Assembly (NCBI GenBank): GCA_014859985.1
Contig: JACZKN010000533.1
Span: 1-10,822 of the forward strand
DNA length: 10,822 bases
Source: Candidatus Krumholzibacteriia bacterium
Lineage (GTDB): Bacteria > Krumholzibacteriota > Krumholzibacteriia > LZORAL124-64-63
Reading direction: 5' to 3'
Shown here: positions 6,887 through 10,822 of the stretch, one piece after another
How positions within the stretch are numbered: the first letter of the stretch is position 1
Layout of the letters: every line of letters starts with the position of its first letter
Position numbers and translations under genes: made by a program
Notes under the pieces: generated by a model
The model's input: the letters and a program-made list of their open reading frames with translations, nothing else
Database searches by the model: none
What the model was told of the DNA's origin: nothing

Positions 6887-8082
6887 ACGGCGGGCCCGGA
6901 GGTGAGCCCGCTTCCGGCCGCCTCGTCGCCCTGGATGTCTTCCGCGGCCTGACCGTCGCGCTGATGATCCTGGTGAACAACCCGGGCAGTTGGGCCCACG
7001 TCCACCCGCCCCTGCGCCACGCGGCCTGGCACGGCCTGACGCCGACGGACCTCGTCTTCCCCTTCTTCCTGTTCATCGTGGGCGCGGCCATGGCCCTCAG
7101 CTTCGGCCGCCGCGCCGCCGCCGGCGCCACCCGGGCCGACCTGCTGCGGAAGATCGGCACCAGGACGGCGCTCATCTTCCTCTGCGGGCTCCTGCTCAAC
7201 GGCTTCCCCTTCGGGCTGCCCCTGAGCGCGGAGGCGGCGGCGGACTTCGGCCCCGCGCGCGTGGTCGAGAGCCTGCGCACGTTGCGCGTCATGGGCGTGC
7301 TGCAGCGCATCGCCCTGGCCTACGGGATCGCCGCGCTGGTGGTCACGGTCCTGCCGCGGCCCCGGGCGCAGCTGGCCGCCGGCCTGGCCCTGGCCGCCGT
7401 CTACGAACTGCTGATGCGCCTGCCCCTGGTCGCCGGCTGGGGCGCAGGCAGCTTCGCGCCGGTCGACAACTTCGCGCGTCTGGTGGATCTGGCGGTCCTG
7501 GGCGAGGCGCGGGTGTGGCGGGTCGACGGCCTGGCTTTCGAGCCGGAGGGGCTGGTCTCCACCCTGCCGGCGGTGGTCACGGTGCTGCTGGGCTACGCCG
7601 CCGGCCTGCTGCTGCACGGCGGGCGGCCCCTGGGCGAACGCCTGCGCGCCCTCGTCGGGGCAGGCGCCGCAGGCACCGCGGCGGGCCTGCTGCTGGCCCT
7701 GGTCGAGCCGGTCAACAAGCAGCTGTGGACCGTCAGCTATGCGGTGCTGACCGCGGGGCTGGCCGCGGTGGTGCTTGCCGTGTGCCTGGCGGCGGTCGAC
7801 GGGCGCGGCTGGCGCCGCGGCACCCGGCCGGCGGTGGTCTTCGGCCTCAACCCTCTGGTGGCGTTCCTCGGTTCGGGCCTGCTGGCGCGGGTGCTGGGAC
7901 TGGTCAGGGTGGCCGACGGCGGCGGCGTGACGGTCAGCCTGCGCCACTGGCTCACCACGCGGCTGGGCGAACCGCTCGCCGGCCCGACGGGCGGATCGCT
8001 GCTCTACGCCCTGGCCAACGTCGCGTTCTGGCTGCTGGTGCTGTGGGTCATGGACCGGCGGGGCCTGCGCGTGAAGATCTGA
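6883..8082 (+). CDS. NagX/HGSNAT-like membrane acyltransferase (DUF5009 type)
   Basis: A 399-aa polytopic inner-membrane protein with roughly ten hydrophobic helices, related to heparan-alpha-glucosaminide N-acetyltransferase and bacterial NagX. Seen: opening RLVALDVFRGLTVALMILVN at 13-32, NNPGSW at 32-37, RHAAWHGLTPTDLVFP at 45-60, and FFLFIVG. In this alignment His46 corresponds to the catalytic His of the human enzyme, by recall of its HASWNG motif. Later helices include PAVVTVLLGYAAGLLLH, NKQLWTVSYAVLTAG and FGLNPLVAFLGSGLLAR, typical of the family. The likely reaction is transfer of acyl groups across the membrane to amino-sugars, which is inferred. I took the GTG at 6883 (GTGA overlap, GGAG just upstream) because no later start keeps the first helix. 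It ends 7 nt from the convergent gene at 8090. Confidence 0.88.
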   Translation: MNGGPGGEPASGRLVALDVFRGLTVALMILVNNPGSWAHVHPPLRHAAWHGLTPTDLVFPFFLFIVGAAMALSFGRRAAAGATRADLLRKIGTRTALIFLCGLLLNGFPFGLPLSAEAAADFGPARVVESLRTLRVMGVLQRIALAYGIAALVVTVLPRPRAQLAAGLALAAVYELLMRLPLVAGWGAGSFAPVDNFARLVDLAVLGEARVWRVDGLAFEPEGLVSTLPAVVTVLLGYAAGLLLHGGRPLGERLRALVGAGAAGTAAGLLLALVEPVNKQLWTVSYAVLTAGLAAVVLAVCLAAVDGRGWRRGTRPAVVFGLNPLVAFLGSGLLARVLGLVRVADGGGVTVSLRHWLTTRLGEPLAGPTGGSLLYALANVAFWLLVLWVMDRRGLRVKI

Positions 8083-8089
8083 CCGCGCC

Positions 8090-9088
8090 TCAGGCGTAGG
8101 CGTCGAAGGTGTAGCCACGCTGGGCGAACGTGGTCTCCAGGCGGTTTTCGATCAGGCCCACCCTCAGCTCGAGGCGGCCGACGAGCCCGTCCCCGTCCTT
8201 GTCGGCCGTGCCGAAGAGCATGACCTCGGCCGCCGACGGCCGGCTGCGCAGGGCGCGCACCAGATCGCGCGCGGCGCGGTCGGTGAAGGAAAGCACCTCA
8301 CCTCCTTCGGTCTCGAAGTTAAGGTGGAAGCCCACGTCCCGGGCCAGGCCCGTCGTGTCGGCGGCGAAGGAGTCCTCGAACGCCTTCTGCAGGTCGCCGC
8401 GGGAACGCACGAGGTGGGACGACGGCTCGTCGCCGGGAGTCGCCGCGGAGAAGACGGCGTTGACGGCCGCGACCGCGTCGCCCAGGGCCTCGGCGATCTT
8501 GCCGGCGCGGCTCCAGGACATGGCCGGCGTGCGGCCCGCGGCCGCCGGCCCGCGGGTGCCTTCGGCGATGCCCAGGGCCGCCAGCAGCCCGGTGCCGCCG
8601 TCATCGAGGGTCAGGTCCGCCGCGGGGTCGTCGGCGGTGATCACCAGGCGCTGCCCGGTGTCGTCCAGGGCTGCCGTGACGCCGGCGCCGGCGGCGTTCA
8701 GGCGGGCGATCAGGTCGGCCAGGCTGTCGGACACCGGGTCGAAGGCCACACCCGTGCCGCCTGCGGTCAGGGTGCCCGCACCCACGTCCCCGAACCCCTC
8801 CAGATCCCGCAGGGGAAGGGTCTCGTCGCCGGGCTGCGCCAGCACCGCGCGCGACAGGGCCCGGGCGGCGCCGGCGGCGACGGGCTGGTCCGACCGCCGC
8901 CAATGCTCGCGGATCACCGACAGCGCGTCCTTGAGCACCAGCAGGTGCTCGCGCAGGTACTCCAATTCGGCGCGCTCGTCCGCCTGGCGCTGCAGCACGC
9001 CCAGGGCGAGATCGTTGGCCGCGCGTACCGAAGTGACGCCGGCATATGCGGTGGATCGGCCTGCGGCCGCGATGGACCCGATAGGCAT
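8090..9088 (-). CDS. FliD-like protein with flagellin hook-IN motif and EF-hand-like loop
   Basis: A 332-aa protein without signal peptide or membrane helices. An N-terminal helical region about 25-85 (RQADERAELEYLREH and following) looks like a coiled coil. Residues 105-175 (GTLTAGGTGVAFDPVSDSLA, then LNAAGAGVTAALD, RLVITADD, and LLAALGIAEGT) match the flagellin hook-IN motif of FliD-type capping proteins. A further helix-rich part holds LGDAVAAVNAVF. Near the C-terminus DKDGDGLVGRLE (296-307) fits an EF-hand Ca2+ loop: Asp at 1, 3 and 5, Gly at 6, hydrophobic at 8, Glu at 12. The ATG at 9088 follows AAAGGAG with good spacing. The family is shorter here than FliD (usually 400-500 aa) and no flagellar genes are near. 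It could be a divergent cap or hook-associated protein, or a separate adhesin-like family. Confidence 0.6.
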   Translation of the reverse strand: MPIGSIAAAGRSTAYAGVTSVRAANDLALGVLQRQADERAELEYLREHLLVLKDALSVIREHWRRSDQPVAAGAARALSRAVLAQPGDETLPLRDLEGFGDVGAGTLTAGGTGVAFDPVSDSLADLIARLNAAGAGVTAALDDTGQRLVITADDPAADLTLDDGGTGLLAALGIAEGTRGPAAAGRTPAMSWSRAGKIAEALGDAVAAVNAVFSAATPGDEPSSHLVRSRGDLQKAFEDSFAADTTGLARDVGFHLNFETEGGEVLSFTDRAARDLVRALRSRPSAAEVMLFGTADKDGDGLVGRLELRVGLIENRLETTFAQRGYTFDAYA

Positions 9089-9197
9089 GGCGGACTCCTT
9101 TCCGCGCCCCGGGGAGATGATGCCACGGGCCGCCGGCTCCTGTGGAGGCCCACCGTCATGATCGGCCGCTGCGGCTTGCCATTGAGAGCTGTCCGGG

Positions 9198-10124
9198 CTA
9201 ACGCAGGAACAGCAGCGCCCCGCCGGCCACGGCCACCGCCACCCCCAGCAGGGTGCGGGCCGTGGGCGAGTCCCGGTAGACGATCCACGACGGCAGCAGC
9301 ACGAAGATCGGCACCATGCCCAGGAAGACCTGGGCCACCCCCGCCTCGGTGTGCTTGATGGCCACCAGCGAGATCCACACCGACAGGAACGGTCCCAGCA
9401 GCACGGCGACCGCCAGCGCCGCCGTCCCGCGGCGGTCGCGCAGCCGATGCCGCAGCAGGCGCAGGTCCTGCCGGGGCAGCACCACCAGCCAGTAGGCCAC
9501 CGTCGCCCAGACCAGCCGCACCAGGGTGGCGCCCAGGGGGTCGACGCCCCCGCCCCCGGGACCCATGCCCAGCTTGGCGAAGGCGCTGCCCAGCCCTTGG
9601 CAGGCCGCGCCCACCAGGGCCAGCAGGAAGCCGGTCCGCAGCAGGGGCGCGGGCAGGGCGCCGAAGCGGCCGCCGCCGGGATCCCGGCCGCGGGTGGCCA
9701 GCATCACCCCGCCGATCACCACGGCGATCCCCACCAGGGCCTGGGGTCCGAGCTGCTCGCCGGCCAGGGCCCAGGCCACCACCACGGTGAACACCGGCGC
9801 CAGCGCCATCACCGTCATGCCGCGGCGCGGACCCACCAGGGTGAAGGAGCGGAACAGGGCCGAGTCGCCCACGGCCAGGCCGACGATGCCGCTCAGGCCG
9901 ATCCAGGCCTGCTCGGCGGGCGCCAGGTCTGCCGGCCAGAGGCGGCCGGTCATCGCCCAGTGGGTCAGGCCCAGGCACACCGCGGCGGCGGGCAGGCGCA
10001 CCAGGTTGACCAGGGTCACGCCCAGGCGGTGGCCCGCCGCGGTGAAGAACACGCTGGTCCAGGCGAAGATGAACGCCGCGAGCAGGGCGGCCAGCTCGCC
10101 GTAGTGGGCAATGTCCGTCTGCAC
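9198..10124 (-). CDS. EamA/DMT-family transporter (drug/metabolite exporter type)
   Basis: A 308-aa inner-membrane protein with ten predicted helices arranged as two EamA repeats (about 10-145 and 165-308). Seen: a repeat-1 opening LAALLAAFIFAWTSVFF, the EamA-typical ALAPVFTVVVAWALAGEQLG near 108-127 and VGIAVVIGGVMLATRG, then repeat 2 with LLALVGAACQGLGSAFAKLG and the parallel LGMVPIFVLLPSWIVYRDSP plus LLGVAVAVAGGALLFL. In such families the LxPVxxxxxxxxxxxE segment recurs in both halves. The substrate is not deducible. The GTG start is 6 nt after the stop of the M14-like gene, so the two are co-transcribed, with AGG close upstream as a weak ribosome site. No closely linked substrate-specific gene is seen. 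The gap of 109 nt to the next gene holds no clear terminator. Confidence 0.88.
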   Translation of the reverse strand: MQTDIAHYGELAALLAAFIFAWTSVFFTAAGHRLGVTLVNLVRLPAAAVCLGLTHWAMTGRLWPADLAPAEQAWIGLSGIVGLAVGDSALFRSFTLVGPRRGMTVMALAPVFTVVVAWALAGEQLGPQALVGIAVVIGGVMLATRGRDPGGGRFGALPAPLLRTGFLLALVGAACQGLGSAFAKLGMGPGGGGVDPLGATLVRLVWATVAYWLVVLPRQDLRLLRHRLRDRRGTAALAVAVLLGPFLSVWISLVAIKHTEAGVAQVFLGMVPIFVLLPSWIVYRDSPTARTLLGVAVAVAGGALLFLR

Positions 10125-10130
10125 GTCAGC

Positions 10131-10822
10131 CTACCAAGGCGCCGACCACCGCGTGCCCAACCCCGGCCCCATCAGCACCGCGTTGATGAACATCCGCTCG
10201 CTCTCGCTCATCCAGCGGCGGTACACGGGATGGTCCGCGAACAGGATCACCTGGCCCCGGCCCACACCTTCGCGGGCGGCGTAGGCGGTGTGGGCCAGGC
10301 GCGCCGCGGCCTCGGGCCACAGCAGCCCGCCCAGGTGCAGCCGCTCCACGCCCGCGAAGCGGGCGGCGGTGCGGACCGGCGGCGCGGCGATCACGCTGTC
10401 GTCGCTGCCGAACCACACCGTGGCCGCGGCGCCGAGGCCGAAGTTCAGCCAGAACTCTTCGTCCAGGTCCACGCGCAACAGCGCGCCCTGCGGCATGAAC
10501 GAGCGCAGCCTGGCATCGGCCCGCTGCCGGTCCTCGTCCTCGGGGGCCTTGCGGCCCGGAGGCAGCACCTCCTGCAGCCACTCTTCCAGGGGCACGGGAC
10601 CCGCGAGCAGGGGCGTGCCCTGCGGGTGGCCGTCGGCAAAGGGCCGGGCGCCGGGCCCCAGCACGGGGGCCACGTCGTAGGGCGACGCGTCGCGCGCCGG
10701 GGCGGTCTTGCGCTGCTTCTTTTCGTCGTTCCCGTCTTTGCCGGCGGCCACCCGCAGGGCACGCCCCTGCTCGCGGGTCCCGTGCCCCTGGAAGAGTGGC
10801 TGCAGGAGGTGCTGCCTCCGGG
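10131..10822 (-). CDS. C-terminal part of an M14-carboxypeptidase-like protein, N-terminus missing
   Basis: Open frame running in from the right edge and ending in TAG at 10131. The readable C-terminal region resembles the GATase-like domain that follows the zinc peptidase domain in long M14-family proteins. Seen: a charged linker with EKKQRK, then LLRVDLDEEFWLNFGLG, SDDSVIAAPP, GLLWPEAAARLAHTAY, GVGRGQVILFADHP, YRRWMSESERMFINAVLMGP. The ADHP...FINAVLMGP ending is the recognisable part. No zinc ligands (HxxE, H) are present here; they would lie upstream. Only bases up to about 10735 are trustworthy, because 10736-10822 is a near-perfect inverted copy of 10555-10641 (see the repeat), so the true upstream sequence is probably lost. 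The gene is 6 nt from the EamA gene and likely its operon partner. Confidence 0.5.
   Translation of the reverse strand, partial: RRQHLLQPLFQGHGTREQGRALRVAAGKDGNDEKKQRKTAPARDASPYDVAPVLGPGARPFADGHPQGTPLLAGPVPLEEWLQEVLPPGRKAPEDEDRQRADARLRSFMPQGALLRVDLDEEFWLNFGLGAAATVWFGSDDSVIAAPPVRTAARFAGVERLHLGGLLWPEAAARLAHTAYAAREGVGRGQVILFADHPVYRRWMSESERMFINAVLMGPGLGTRWSAPW
10555..10641. repeat. Inner arm of an 87-bp inverted repeat (foldback)
   Basis: The reverse complement of 10555-10641 equals 10736-10822 except at one position (T at 10633 against G at 10744). Paired positions sum to 21377. This arm lies inside the M14-like gene and encodes GTPLLAGPVPLEEWLQEV in the real frame, on the minus strand. Confidence 0.93.
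10736..10822. repeat. Outer arm of the 87-bp inverted repeat, ending exactly at the window edge
   Basis: Mirror of 10555-10641 with 86/87 matches and a 94-nt spacer (10642-10735). Read on the plus strand it encodes the same PLLAGPVPLEEWLQEVLPPG peptide that the gene encodes on the minus strand. Position at the very end of the sequence suggests a chimeric foldback at a contig end rather than a natural repeat. Confidence 0.93.

Noticed and set aside
8086..8096. CGCC-TCA-GGCG hairpin between the convergent genes, as a bidirectional terminator
   Set aside because: A four-pair stem in GC-rich DNA overlapping a stop codon, with no T-tract on either strand; expected by chance.
6715..8118. Minus-strand open frame opposite the YkgJ and acyltransferase genes
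   Set aside because: Composition is Gln/His/Arg-rich antisense; the sense frames carry clear family motifs.
9158..9168. 11-base match ATGATCGGCCG shared with 1675-1685 at the rlmI promoter
   Set aside because: Short match in GC-rich sequence, different context, no matching -35; treated as coincidence.
9167..9181. Sigma-54-like TGGCAAG followed by GC on the minus strand, upstream of the FliD-like gene
   Set aside because: The GG-to-GC spacing is one base short of the strict -24/-12 rule and the downstream TTGC is lacking, so it is a near miss.

Overview
The window is very GC-rich (by eye about 70 %), densely coded DNA from what looks like a diderm (Gram-negative) bacterium. It has two outer-membrane beta-barrel candidates with Sec signal peptides, frequent GTG starts, many 4-nt gene overlaps and no mobile elements. 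The set of families (PorT-type barrel, DUF6265, M14-type C-terminal domain, NagX-type acyltransferase) suggests a deep-branching environmental lineage, perhaps of the FCB superphylum. That placement is inference from general knowledge, not shown by any marker gene. No rRNA, tRNA, CRISPR array, IS element or phage gene was seen, and no stretch longer than about 150 bases lacks a gene.

Layout. (1) Bases 1-1616, minus strand: an uncharacterised outer-membrane barrel gene followed 29 nt later by the 5' part of an Old Yellow Enzyme gene. That gene runs off the window and appears to carry a 1-nt frameshift about 50 nt from the edge. (2) Bases 1685-4097, plus strand: a three-gene overlapping operon of an RlmI-type 23S rRNA m5C methyltransferase, a secreted DUF6265 protein and an SDR oxidoreductase. 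It is preceded by a good sigma-70-type promoter placed so that the mRNA would be leaderless. (3) Bases 4219-4932, plus strand: a PorT-type barrel with its own extended -10 promoter candidate. (4) Bases 5083-8082, plus strand: a four-gene operon, each junction a 4-nt overlap: a small four-helix membrane protein, a calcineurin-like phosphoesterase, a YkgJ-type cysteine-cluster protein and a NagX/HGSNAT-like membrane acyltransferase. (5) Bases 8090-10822, minus strand: the C-terminal part of an M14-carboxypeptidase-like protein, an EamA-family exporter 6 nt downstream, and a FliD-like protein with a flagellin hook-IN motif and an EF-hand-like loop but no flagellar neighbours.

Most of this is ordinary housekeeping and accessory content; I did not find a convincing new multi-gene system. 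The strongest anomalies are at the edges. At the right edge an 87-bp near-perfect inverted repeat folds the end of the sequence back on itself, which probably marks a chimeric contig end. At the left edge the Old Yellow Enzyme frame breaks. Within the sequence, the leaderless-promoter arrangement before the methyltransferase and the orphan FliD-like/EF-hand protein are the items most worth a second look.
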